From: Psychrobacter aestuarii
GTDB lineage: Bacteria > Pseudomonadota > Gammaproteobacteria > Pseudomonadales > Moraxellaceae
Direction of reading: 5' to 3'
DNA length: 64,000 bases
Assembly (NCBI RefSeq): GCF_904846035.1
Contig: NZ_CAJGYT010000001.1
Span: forward strand, 2,294,001 to 2,358,000
Both the position numbers and the translations under genes were made by a program. Each line of letters opens with the position of its first letter. Within the stretch, counting starts at the first letter, position 1. Below, piece after piece: positions 34,543 to 43,029 of this stretch. A model generated the notes under the pieces. That model made no database searches and had not been told where the DNA came from. It saw nothing but the letters and a program-made list of their open reading frames with translations.

Positions 34543-35643
34543 ATGAATATACATTATATCGCGCCTTGTCGAACTAAGTTTCCTTCGATGGCCGCAAGCA
34601 GTATTCACATGATGAAGATGTGCGAAGCATATTCTAAACTAGGTCATGATATATGCCTTATTGCTTCTTCTAATGGCTATACTACAGATGAGCTGTTAGA
34701 GGCTTATGGGATACAGTATCCTTTTAGTATCCATTTAATCGATATACCTAATAACAAGTCTGGGAATATTATTTATGCAGCAAAAGCAGCATATTACTCT
34801 AGACGTCAGAATCCTGATATTGCTATAGGACGTTCAGTAACTTCCTTGTCAACACTATGTTTATCTCAACAAAAAGTTTCTATAGATTTACATGGTCCTG
34901 TTTGGGAGTTTAATAAACTAGATTATTTTCTTTTTAAAAGTATTTTAGACAAAAAGCATCTGAATAAAATTACAGTGAATTCTCAAGCACTGAAGGACAT
35001 GTATATTGAACATGGTCTCTATGGTTCCCAAGATATCGTTGTAGCTCACAATGGTAGTGATGCATCAGTGAATAAAATCAGTAAAACATCTTTTTTTGCT
35101 GAAGATAAAATTAATGTAGGTTATTTTGGGAGTTTATATAAAGGACGTGGTGTAGAGCTAATTATCAAACTTGCTGAATACTTTGCAGACTTAGATTTTC
35201 ATTTATTCGGTGGTAGCCAGTCAGAAGTAAGTGAGTGGCAAAAAGAAATTGGTGATACTAAAAATATTTATTTCCATGGAAATATTCCGCATGCCAAGGT
35301 AGCTTATTATAGAAACCAGTGTGACGTACTTCTAGCACCTTATAGCGCTAACAATGTTGCGGTTGCAGGAGGTAAAGGGGATTCAAGTAGATATATGAAT
35401 CCTATAAAGATAGTTGAATATATGTCTAGTGGCAAAGCAATAGTTACCTCTAATCTATCAGTACTAAAAGAGCTTCTTGGAGAAGATGGGGCAGTATTTT
35501 GTGATCCAGATGATATTGAGCAATGGGTAGCCGCAATAGATACCTTAAAAGATAAAAAGGTCAGAGATGGCTATGGTAAGGTTGTACTAGATAAGTTCAA
35601 TAAAGGTCTAACTTGGGAAGCAAGAGCGCAAAAGCTGTTGTGA
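34543..35643 (+). CDS. GT4-family glycosyltransferase
   Basis: A 366-residue GT-B glycosyltransferase. The N-terminal part has FPSMAASSIHMMKMCEAYSKLGHDI, which faces the acceptor; the C-terminal Rossmann part has INVGYFGSLYKGRGVELIIKLA and the GT4-type segment NPIKIVEYMSSGKAIVTSNL, where the conserved glutamates contact the donor. It is cytoplasmic or membrane-peripheral and adds one sugar of the repeat unit; donor and linkage are unknown. Low GC, like its neighbours. Confidence 0.82.
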   Translation: MNIHYIAPCRTKFPSMAASSIHMMKMCEAYSKLGHDICLIASSNGYTTDELLEAYGIQYPFSIHLIDIPNNKSGNIIYAAKAAYYSRRQNPDIAIGRSVTSLSTLCLSQQKVSIDLHGPVWEFNKLDYFLFKSILDKKHLNKITVNSQALKDMYIEHGLYGSQDIVVAHNGSDASVNKISKTSFFAEDKINVGYFGSLYKGRGVELIIKLAEYFADLDFHLFGGSQSEVSEWQKEIGDTKNIYFHGNIPHAKVAYYRNQCDVLLAPYSANNVAVAGGKGDSSRYMNPIKIVEYMSSGKAIVTSNLSVLKELLGEDGAVFCDPDDIEQWVAAIDTLKDKKVRDGYGKVVLDKFNKGLTWEARAQKLL

Positions 35644-35648
35644 GGTAT

Positions 35649-36773
35649 ATGAGTATGAAAATAGTGCATATCATCATAGGCTTAAATATTGGTGGTGCTG
35701 AGCTGATGCTTAAGCGTTTAGTGCTTAGAAGTCAGAAAAAAGGTACCTTTCAGCACGAAGTCATTTCTTTAATGGATTTAGGGTCTATTGGTAAAGATTT
35801 GCAAGAGCAAGGCATAACTGTACATACACTTAATATGTCTTCTATCTTATCTAGTCCAGTAGTCTCTTTGCGCTTATATAAGCTATTAAAAAATATAAAG
35901 CCTGATGTGGTACAGACATGGATGTACCATTCAGACTTGATAGGCGGACTGGCTGCCAAAAAACTGGGTGTTAAAAATATTATTTGGGGTATACGTAACT
36001 CTGAGATAGACAGCAATAGTGGTATTGCTAAAAAAGTGATTCGCCAAGCTTGTGCTGGCGTTTCGAGCTTTATACCTTCTTCTATCGTTTGTGTTGCAAA
36101 TAAAGCAAAAGAAGTACATGCTGCAATAGGGTACGATGATCAAAAAATGGTCGTCATTCCTAATGGTTTTGATTTGTCATTATTTTATCCTGATGAACAA
36201 AAAAGAGAGAGATTGCGGACACAGCTCAATATATCTCCTGAAGAGCTGGTAATTGGTCACATGGGGCGCTTTGCACCTGCTAAAAATCATATCAATTTTA
36301 TTAAGGCGTGTTTACTGTTGCTTGATAAAGGATATCGTTTTAAAGTGTTTCTAGGCGGTCGTGATGTTGATCTCGATAATCCTAAAATTGCGGGATTATT
36401 TGCCAATAACTCATACAAAGATAGTTTTGTATTTTTAGGTCAAGTACAGGATACCGCTGTCTTTTACAACGCTATAGATGTATTTTGCTTAACCTCAATT
36501 ACAGAGGGCTTTCCTAATGTATTAGGTGAAGCAATGGCAACGCAAAAAGTATGTCTGAGTACGGATGCAGGGGATGCAAAAATTATATTAAACGATAGTG
36601 GCTATCATATACCGTCGACTGATTATCAAGATATTGCTAAAACACTTGAGCACAATGTGTTGAATGCCGAGCCTTTACAGTTAGAGACTGTTGCTAAAAA
36701 AGCGCGATTAGCTATTGAGAAAAATTATACTTTAGATAAAGTTGTCAATGATTTTGAAGCACTGTACCGCTAG
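35649..36773 (+). CDS. GT4-family glycosyltransferase
   Basis: A 374-residue GT4 enzyme. The opening is KIVHIIIGLNIGGAELMLKRLV, the glycine-rich acceptor loop; the C-terminal half has VIGHMGRFAPAKNHINFIKA and ITEGFPNVLGEAMA, where E-x7-E donor-binding residues are found. I take the ATG at 35649 (MSMKIVH), after GAGG; the ATG at 35655 is equally possible. The start lies 5 bp after the previous gene. It resembles capsule and LPS transferases that use UDP-linked N-acetylated sugars, but the donor cannot be told. Confidence 0.84.
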   Translation: MSMKIVHIIIGLNIGGAELMLKRLVLRSQKKGTFQHEVISLMDLGSIGKDLQEQGITVHTLNMSSILSSPVVSLRLYKLLKNIKPDVVQTWMYHSDLIGGLAAKKLGVKNIIWGIRNSEIDSNSGIAKKVIRQACAGVSSFIPSSIVCVANKAKEVHAAIGYDDQKMVVIPNGFDLSLFYPDEQKRERLRTQLNISPEELVIGHMGRFAPAKNHINFIKACLLLLDKGYRFKVFLGGRDVDLDNPKIAGLFANNSYKDSFVFLGQVQDTAVFYNAIDVFCLTSITEGFPNVLGEAMATQKVCLSTDAGDAKIILNDSGYHIPSTDYQDIAKTLEHNVLNAEPLQLETVAKKARLAIEKNYTLDKVVNDFEALYR

Positions 36774-36782
36774 GAGGTCAAT

Positions 36783-38132
36783 ATGTCCTTAAAAGAAAAA
36801 TTCATCAAAAAAACGCCTATGTTCGTACAGAGCTCTGCTATTTCTTTATTTAATACATATCAGTATAAAGTTCGTCATGGCGGTGAATATAAAAAAATTC
36901 GTGAATATTATGCTAAAGTTGAAAGCTTCACTGCTAGCCAACTGGATAAAGAAATCAAAAAGAAACAAAAATCTTTTTTCAAATACGTTAAAAGAAAATC
37001 GGCTTGGTATAACAAGTTAAATATTAAAGATTTAACAAAAAATATCCCCCTAGAGAAGCAAGATATTATTAATGACTTTGATAAAATTAAGACAATTAGA
37101 GAAAAGGATGGCATTGTAAGCCTGACGGGCGGTACGACAGGTGCATCTATGAAAGTTGTGTACACAAAAAAAGATATGCAAGAGCGTTTTGCTATTTTAG
37201 ATCATTTTAGAGCGCAACATGGCTACCATTTAGGTAGAAAGACAGCTTGGTTTTCTGGAAAAAATTTAATATCTGAGCATGACATTCAAAATAATATCTG
37301 CTCGCATTATGACTTTATTAATAAGATTCGTTTCTATTCTACTTTTCATATTAATCAAGACAGTTTTCATGTGTACTGGCAGTCGCTGGTTAAGTTTCAG
37401 CCAGAGTTTATAGTAGGCTTTCCGTCTAGTGTTTATGAGCTATGCGAGATTGCAGACAGTCTGGGTTTGCAATTGCCAACACCTGTGAAAGTGTTTTTTC
37501 CTACAGCTGAGACAGTGTTGCCAAAGCATCGTGAAGTTATTGGGCGTGTGTTGGGCTGTCAATTGGTTGATCAATATGCGTCTTCTGAAGGTGCGCCATT
37601 TATATTAGAATGTACGCACGGTCGTTTACATATTCATCCATTAACAGGTATTTTTGAAGTAGTAGATGAGAATTTGCAGCCAGCTCAAAGTGGTGAATTG
37701 TTAGTAACATCATACACAACCCATGGTACGCCATTGATTCGCTATCGGATAGGTGACAATATTACTTTGGCAGACTCTAAGGAAACCTGCTCTTGTAATT
37801 CAATTTTCCCATTAGTCGAACGTATAGATGGACGAACGTCAGATTATATCTTGTCGCCAACGCATGGAAAAGTAAATCTTGGAAACATCAGTAATAGTAC
37901 TAAAAATATTGAAGGTATTATTAAGTTTCAGGTTATTCAGAATCAACTTAAGGCATTACAGGTATTGGTTGTCTGCAGTGATAAGTTTAATCAACAACAA
38001 AAAGAAAGTTTTAGAGCTGCATTGGTAGAGCGATTCGGCGATAACATGACTATTGATATTATTGTAGTTGATGATATTGCTACCGAAAAAAGTGGCAAAT
38101 TTAGAATTGTAAAAAACTTATTGGATAGCTAG
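36783..38132 (+). CDS. CapK/PaaK-like adenylate-forming enzyme
   Basis: A 449-residue protein of the phenylacetate-CoA ligase/CapK family. GIVSLTGGTTGASMKVVYT is the phosphate-binding loop; DQYASSEGAPFILEC is the central adenylation motif; LIRYRIGDNI and a late Lys in EKSGKFRIV fit the C-terminal ATP-grasp element of ANL enzymes. Such genes appear in many capsule and O-antigen loci with unclear roles, possibly activating an amino or organic acid that decorates the polysaccharide. The start follows a strong TAGGAGGTCAAT site. There is 1 bp to the next gene. Confidence 0.82.
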   Translation: MSLKEKFIKKTPMFVQSSAISLFNTYQYKVRHGGEYKKIREYYAKVESFTASQLDKEIKKKQKSFFKYVKRKSAWYNKLNIKDLTKNIPLEKQDIINDFDKIKTIREKDGIVSLTGGTTGASMKVVYTKKDMQERFAILDHFRAQHGYHLGRKTAWFSGKNLISEHDIQNNICSHYDFINKIRFYSTFHINQDSFHVYWQSLVKFQPEFIVGFPSSVYELCEIADSLGLQLPTPVKVFFPTAETVLPKHREVIGRVLGCQLVDQYASSEGAPFILECTHGRLHIHPLTGIFEVVDENLQPAQSGELLVTSYTTHGTPLIRYRIGDNITLADSKETCSCNSIFPLVERIDGRTSDYILSPTHGKVNLGNISNSTKNIEGIIKFQVIQNQLKALQVLVVCSDKFNQQQKESFRAALVERFGDNMTIDIIVVDDIATEKSGKFRIVKNLLDS

Positions 38133-38133
38133 T

Positions 38134-39276
38134 ATGCTCAGTATTGGGTTAGATTTTTACCAAGGGATGCTGGCTTTTATATACCTTTTTGTAAGTTATA
38201 CATTGGTATATGCAGTCGGTTGCCAAAAAAAGCACGATGTCGCAAAAGTAACGGCACTTTTCGTATGGCATACTTTATTTTCGGTAGTATATTGCTATTA
38301 TACCTTTACAGGTGGTGGGGATGCTGTTCAATATTATTTACATTCTTTGGCCAGTCATAAAATAGAACTGTATCCCGGCAGTCCTTTTGTAAAGGCCTTC
38401 ACTACTATTTCCTCTAAAGGTCTGGATGCGAATTATTTAAATGCCACATTACAGTATAATGCGGTAGGTACTATGGGGCTGGTATTACTTTATTTATCTA
38501 TCAAAAAATATTTAATCGAACTACCTAACTATTGGCTGTTTATATTATTCATACCATCCATGAGCTTTTGGAGCTCGGGTCTTGGCAAAGACGCCATCTC
38601 TTTCTTTGCAGTCTGTCTATTCCTATATGCTTTGGTCGCGAGCAAGCGCGCAGTAATACTATTGCCCCTATCGTTTTTTTTGGTTTTCATGGTACGCCCG
38701 CATATTGCCGCGATGATGCTTATATCGTATGTCATATATTTCATTATTCAGGCTCGGGTGCATGTCACGTTTAAGCTCATAATATTACCAGTAATAGCAG
38801 TCGCTTTGTTTTTCTCAATCAATTTTGTTCAAAGTTATGTTGGTATAGAAGACGCGTCAATAGATAGTGTAAGTAGCTATATTGATAGACGTCAAGGGCT
38901 GAACCAAGGTGGCGGGTCTTCATTGGATATCGCTTCTATGAGCTATCCTATGCAGATGTTCACATATGTTTTTAGACCATTGCCATTTGATGTGCATAAT
39001 ATTGTATCCTTGGTTACCAGTTTAGAAAATACAGTATTATTGTTTTTATTCGTTTATATTTTATTAAAAATTAAATTCAAATTAAAAACCTTATTGCAAG
39101 GCAAGCATTTATGGTTATTTACCTATGCTTTTTTGACCTGTACGATATTAGCACTGACCACGCCGAACTTGGGTATTGCGACGCGGCAAAAGTGGATGTT
39201 TATGCCTATATTGATATATCTACTTATCTTCGCATTCTATCAAAATAAAATGAATAATAGAGCTAGAGCCGTCTAA
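38134..39276 (+). CDS. wzy: Candidate capsule polymerase Wzy
   Basis: A 380-residue integral membrane protein with about ten hydrophobic helices. It shares no strong motif, but the helix count, the large loop (SVSSYIDRRQGLNQGGGSS region, about 245-265) with Arg residues, and the place in the locus between glycosyltransferases are typical of Wzy. WSSGLGKDAISFFAVCLFLYA is similar to segments I recall in EpsG/Wzy-like proteins. No other multi-helix protein in the locus, apart from Wzx, could polymerise the repeat units. The name is inferred from context. Confidence 0.68.
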   Translation: MLSIGLDFYQGMLAFIYLFVSYTLVYAVGCQKKHDVAKVTALFVWHTLFSVVYCYYTFTGGGDAVQYYLHSLASHKIELYPGSPFVKAFTTISSKGLDANYLNATLQYNAVGTMGLVLLYLSIKKYLIELPNYWLFILFIPSMSFWSSGLGKDAISFFAVCLFLYALVASKRAVILLPLSFFLVFMVRPHIAAMMLISYVIYFIIQARVHVTFKLIILPVIAVALFFSINFVQSYVGIEDASIDSVSSYIDRRQGLNQGGGSSLDIASMSYPMQMFTYVFRPLPFDVHNIVSLVTSLENTVLLFLFVYILLKIKFKLKTLLQGKHLWLFTYAFLTCTILALTTPNLGIATRQKWMFMPILIYLLIFAFYQNKMNNRARAV

Positions 39277-40418
39277 TGAAATTCTTAATCATCGCCAGTT
39301 ACCCTGCATCCATTTTACAATTCCGTGGCGCTCTCATTGCTGCTATCAAAGATGCAGGGTTCGAAGTGCATATCGCCGCGCCTGACTTTGGCGACTATCC
39401 TGATGAGCACCAAGCGCTAAAAGGTTTGGGTTATTATGTGCATGACATTGCTATGCAGCGTACGGGTACCAATCCCAAAAAAGACTTAAAAACCATTGTT
39501 GAGCTATATCGCTTGATGACGAAAGTTAAGCCTGATTATGTGCTTGGCTATACCATCAAACCGGTGATTTATGGTTCGCTCGCGGCTAAGCTTGCCCGTG
39601 TGCCGCATATTTTTGCGCTGATCACAGGGCTTGGTTATGCCTTTAGTGGGGCAGATGAGGTAGGGTACAAAAAGTCCAATTTACAAAAAGTGATGCATCA
39701 GTTGTATGCCGCAGCATTGATGACAGCTGAGAAAGTCTTTTTCCAAAATCCTGATGACCAAGCGCTGTTTAAAAAAATGGGCATTTTAAAACCATCAACA
39801 CCCAGTACGGTGGTCAATGGCTCAGGCGTCAATGTATCAGAATACAGCGTTGCGCCATTGCCGACAGAAAACGACGTGCCTGTACCGCGATTTTTACTCA
39901 TTGCGCGTTTGCTTGGCGCAAAAGGGGTACGCGAGTATGCTCAAGCGGCAGCCATTATCAAGTCGCGTCATCCGCAAATACAGTTTGATTTGGTAGGCTG
40001 GGTCGATGACAATCCTGATGCGATTGAGCAGCGTGAGCTGGATGCTTGGATTAAGGATGGTCTGTTTAACTTTTTGGGCAAGCTTACAGATGTCAAGCCT
40101 GCCATTGCAGACAGCTCGGTTTATGTGCTGCCCTCTTATCGTGAGGGGACGCCGCGTACTGTGCTAGAAGCAATGGCCATGGGTCGCGCGGTTATCACTA
40201 CCGATGCGCCAGGTTGCCGAGAAACGGTCATTGATGGGCATAATGGCTATCTGGTACCCGTCAAGGATGCGCACGCCTTGGCTGAAGCCATGCAAAAATT
40301 TATCGATGAGCCTGAGTTAATTGCTAAGATGGGTCGTGCTGCTCGCCAAATGGCGATGGATAAATTTGACGTCAATGCGGTTAACCAGATAATGTTAACG
40401 GAGATGGGAATACAATGA
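39276..40418 (+). CDS. PglA-like GT4 glycosyltransferase
   Basis: A 380-residue GT4 enzyme. It begins KFLIIASYPASILQFRGALI and has LGYTIKPVIYGSLAAKLARVPH, FALITGLGYAF, and the donor site VLPSYREGTPRTVLEAMAMGRAVI. It resembles PglA, which adds GalNAc to undecaprenyl-PP-bacillosamine, and it lies directly upstream of a PglC-type enzyme (ATGA overlap), so it probably adds the second sugar. The ATG overlaps the wzy stop. GC content returns to the chromosomal level from this gene on (34 of 60 bases are G/C at 40201-40260), marking the right-hand border of the AT-rich part. Confidence 0.86.
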   Translation: MKFLIIASYPASILQFRGALIAAIKDAGFEVHIAAPDFGDYPDEHQALKGLGYYVHDIAMQRTGTNPKKDLKTIVELYRLMTKVKPDYVLGYTIKPVIYGSLAAKLARVPHIFALITGLGYAFSGADEVGYKKSNLQKVMHQLYAAALMTAEKVFFQNPDDQALFKKMGILKPSTPSTVVNGSGVNVSEYSVAPLPTENDVPVPRFLLIARLLGAKGVREYAQAAAIIKSRHPQIQFDLVGWVDDNPDAIEQRELDAWIKDGLFNFLGKLTDVKPAIADSSVYVLPSYREGTPRTVLEAMAMGRAVITTDAPGCRETVIDGHNGYLVPVKDAHALAEAMQKFIDEPELIAKMGRAARQMAMDKFDVNAVNQIMLTEMGIQ

Positions 40419-41029
40419 TAAAACGACTGTTTGATATTGCAGCGGCGTCCAGCGCGCTCGTGGTCTTAGCGCCTGTCTATGCGGTGACCGCTTATAAAGT
40501 AAAAAAGAATTTAGGCTCGCCTGTCTTATTTCGTCAGGTTCGTCCTGGTTTGCATGGTAAGCCGTTTGAGATGCTCAAGTTTCGCTCAATGAAAGATGCG
40601 GTTGATGCTGATGGCAATGTGCTGCCTGATAGCGAGCGCTTGACCGATTTTGGTAAGCGTCTGCGTGACAGCAGCTTGGATGAGCTGCCTGAGCTTTGGA
40701 ATGTGATTAAAGGCGATATGAGCTTGGTAGGGCCGCGTCCCTTATTGATGGAATATCTGCCGCTATACAATGACGAGCAAAAACGTCGCCATCACGTGCG
40801 TCCTGGTATTACAGGCTATGCGCAGGTTAATGGGCGTAATGCGATTGGCTGGGATGAAAAATTCGCGCTTGATGCATGGTATGTAGAGAACCAATCACTA
40901 TGGCTGGATATCAAAATTTTGGCTAAAACGGTCAAAAAAGTCGTCATTAAAGACGGTATCTCTGCTGAGGGTGAAGCAACGATGCCAAAGTTTACTGGCA
41001 GTATGGCAGCTGAGCCAAGCCATGCGTAA
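40415..41029 (+). CDS. pglC: PglC-type initiating sugar-phosphate transferase
   Basis: A 204-residue monotopic phosphoglycosyltransferase. It opens with a membrane-embedded hydrophobic segment (FDIAAASSALVVLAPVYAVTAY), then shows PVLFRQVRPGLHGKPFEMLKFRSM, the catalytic Asp-Glu in SSLDELPELWNVIKGDMS, LVGPRPLLMEYLPLY and RHHVRPGITGYAQVNGRN. It transfers a sugar phosphate to undecaprenyl phosphate and so begins repeat-unit assembly. The short form and the adjacent pglD and pglE genes favour a diacetylbacillosamine-type first sugar; Acinetobacter loci call similar enzymes ItrB. It overlaps both neighbouring genes. Confidence 0.9.
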   Translation: MIKRLFDIAAASSALVVLAPVYAVTAYKVKKNLGSPVLFRQVRPGLHGKPFEMLKFRSMKDAVDADGNVLPDSERLTDFGKRLRDSSLDELPELWNVIKGDMSLVGPRPLLMEYLPLYNDEQKRRHHVRPGITGYAQVNGRNAIGWDEKFALDAWYVENQSLWLDIKILAKTVKKVVIKDGISAEGEATMPKFTGSMAAEPSHA

Positions 41030-41672
41030 GGTATGTGCGGTTTATGGCGCATCGGGTTGTGGTCGCAGCTTGATGCCTGTTGCCAAAATGACGGTGATGC
41101 GGGCAGATAGCGCAGCAGGTTTGGTATTTATTGACGACGGCTTAGAGCAGCCTGCTACGGTCAACGGCTATCCAGCGATGAACTATCAAGATTTCGTCGC
41201 ACTAAGCGCTGACAAGTCAGTACTAATAGCCATTGCCAATAGCCAAGTACGCGAGCGCATTGCAGCCAAACTTGCTGCCGATGCTATTGCGCTCTGGTCA
41301 GTGCAAGCAGACAGCACCGTCATTATGGATGACGTGAGTATAGCAGCAGGTGCAGCGTTTAGCCCTTTTGTGACTATTGGTGCAAATGTGCGTATCGGCA
41401 AATGCTTTCATGCCAATTTATACAGCTATGCCGAGCATGACTGCGTCATTGGCGACTATGTGACCTTTGCTCCGCGTGTCAGCTGTAACGGCAACATTCA
41501 TATCCATGACCATGCCTATATCGGTGCAGGTGCCGTGATAAAGCAAGGCACGCCCGATACACCTTTAGTCATCGGTGAGGGCGCAGTCATCGGTATGGGT
41601 GCTGTCGTCACCAAGAGCGTGCCCGCAGGCGCTGTCATGATAGGTAACCCCGCCAGACCCATGGTGCGCTAA
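41022..41672 (+). CDS. pglD: PglD-type UDP-4-amino-sugar acetyltransferase
   Basis: A 216-residue beta-helix acetyltransferase. VCAVYGASGCGRSLMPVA is the N-terminal UDP-sugar-binding region; hexapeptide repeats begin near DDVSIAAGAAFSPFVTIGAN; the His in SYAEHDCVIGDY matches the catalytic base of PglD. The end, VPAGAVMIGNPARPMVR, is a normal family terminus. It should acetylate the 4-amino group of UDP-4-amino-6-deoxy-GlcNAc to give UDP-diNAc-bacillosamine. The start at 41022 overlaps the pglC end by 8 bp; a longer frame from 40971 lies inside pglC. It is a distant paralogue of the protein at 31087. Confidence 0.88.
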   Translation: MRKVCAVYGASGCGRSLMPVAKMTVMRADSAAGLVFIDDGLEQPATVNGYPAMNYQDFVALSADKSVLIAIANSQVRERIAAKLAADAIALWSVQADSTVIMDDVSIAAGAAFSPFVTIGANVRIGKCFHANLYSYAEHDCVIGDYVTFAPRVSCNGNIHIHDHAYIGAGAVIKQGTPDTPLVIGEGAVIGMGAVVTKSVPAGAVMIGNPARPMVR

Positions 41673-41739
41673 GATGCGCTCAGTTTTTTCTTAATATATT
41701 AACTTTACTATTTCTAACGTCTTATTTATCGAGGATATT

Positions 41740-42942
41740 ATGCTAAATTCATTTTTTTCACCGTGGCCGAGCTTTACTCAAGAAGAGGCGGACAAGGTCA
41801 GTGCTGTTTTGTTGTCTAATAAAGTCAACTACTGGACAGGACAAGAAGGGCGCGAGTTTGAAAAAGAATTTGCAGCGTGGGCAGACAGCCAATACGCAGT
41901 AGCTGTTGCTAATGGCACCCTAGCACTGGATGTGGCATTAAAAGCGCTGGATATCGGTGCGGGTGATGAAGTGATTGTCACGCCGCGCACCTTTATTGCT
42001 AGTATCTCTTGTGTGGTCAATGCAGGTGCGACGCCTGTATTTGCAGATGTCGATGCCGAGACTGGCAACATCTCGCCTGAGACCATCAAAGCCGTATTGA
42101 CCGATAAGACCAAAGCCGTCATTTGCGTGCATTTGGCTGGCTGGCCGTGCGACATGGATGGCATCATGGCATTGGCGGACGCGCATGACTTATACGTCAT
42201 CGAAGATTGCGCGCAGGCACATGGCGCAACCTACAAAGGACGCAGTGTCGGCAGTATCGGTCACGTAGGCGCATGGAGCTTTTGCCAAGACAAAATCATG
42301 ACCACAGGCGGTGAAGGCGGTATGGTTACCACCAATGATGAAAGCCTGTGGCGCAAAATGTGGGCGTATAAAGACCATGGCAAAAGCTACGCCGCTGTCT
42401 ATGAAACCGAGCACCCACCTGGCTACCGCTGGCTGCATGAAAGCTTTGGTACCAACTGGCGTATGCCTGAGATGCAATCGGCAATCGGGCGTATTCAGTT
42501 GGCGCGAATGAGCGATTGGACACAAAAACGCACGCAAAACGCGCAGGCAATTTTGGATGCATGTACACGCTGGGCAGAAAAAGGTTATATGTCTGTACCC
42601 CGCCTAGAAGAGCGCGCCGACTTTACTGATGCCAAGCATGCTTACTATAAGCTTTATGTCTATGTAAAGCCTGAAAACCTACCCAAAGGCTGGACACGAG
42701 ATGCTATTATTGCAGCCATTAATGAGCAAGGCGTGCCGTGTTTTTCAGGTTCGGCGTCGGAAGTGTATTTAGAAAAAGCCTTTGATGATACAGCGCTGCG
42801 TCCCAAAGAACGTCTGCCAGTTGCCAAGGCGCTTGGTGAGACGAGCCTCATGTTCTTAGTGCATCCGACATTGACAGAGGCAGAGATTAAAAAAACCGTA
42901 GAAGCCTTGGATACGGTTTTGACGCAAATTGAGCAAGCGTAA
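41740..42942 (+). CDS. pglE: PglE-type PLP aminotransferase (DegT/DnrJ family)
   Basis: A 400-residue PLP-dependent sugar aminotransferase. AVANGTLALDVALKALDIGAGDEVI (about 57-81) is the family opening, VIEDCAQAHGATYKG holds the PLP-ring residues, and SFCQDKIMTTGGEGGMV has the Schiff-base Lys. It should aminate UDP-4-keto-6-deoxy-GlcNAc made by PglF. It is also the only sugar aminotransferase I see in the locus, so if a legionaminic-type sugar is made from local genes it might have to serve both pathways. GAGGATATT precedes the ATG. It lies 67 bp after pglD. Confidence 0.9.
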   Translation: MLNSFFSPWPSFTQEEADKVSAVLLSNKVNYWTGQEGREFEKEFAAWADSQYAVAVANGTLALDVALKALDIGAGDEVIVTPRTFIASISCVVNAGATPVFADVDAETGNISPETIKAVLTDKTKAVICVHLAGWPCDMDGIMALADAHDLYVIEDCAQAHGATYKGRSVGSIGHVGAWSFCQDKIMTTGGEGGMVTTNDESLWRKMWAYKDHGKSYAAVYETEHPPGYRWLHESFGTNWRMPEMQSAIGRIQLARMSDWTQKRTQNAQAILDACTRWAEKGYMSVPRLEERADFTDAKHAYYKLYVYVKPENLPKGWTRDAIIAAINEQGVPCFSGSASEVYLEKAFDDTALRPKERLPVAKALGETSLMFLVHPTLTEAEIKKTVEALDTVLTQIEQA

Positions 42943-42954
42943 CAAACAAAGCCC

Positions 42955-42980
42955 TCCTTATCGGTAGTGACCGATAAGGA
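42955..42980. repeat. Perfect hairpin between pglE and wzi
   Basis: TCCTTATCGGT, loop AGTG, ACCGATAAGGA: a perfect 11-bp stem that starts 12 bp after the pglE stop. There is no T run, so it may be an mRNA-stabilising or pause structure or a weak terminator that sets wzi apart. Confidence 0.6.
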
Positions 42981-43029
42981 TATCCGCTATGATAGAAACA
43001 CTTTTAGATACCTTAGTGAGTAACCCGTT

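Noticed and set aside
33477..38132. Phase-variable homopolymer tracts in capsule genes
   Set aside because: Only runs of about seven A residues are present, which are expected in AT-rich DNA; no long G/C tracts or short tandem repeats.
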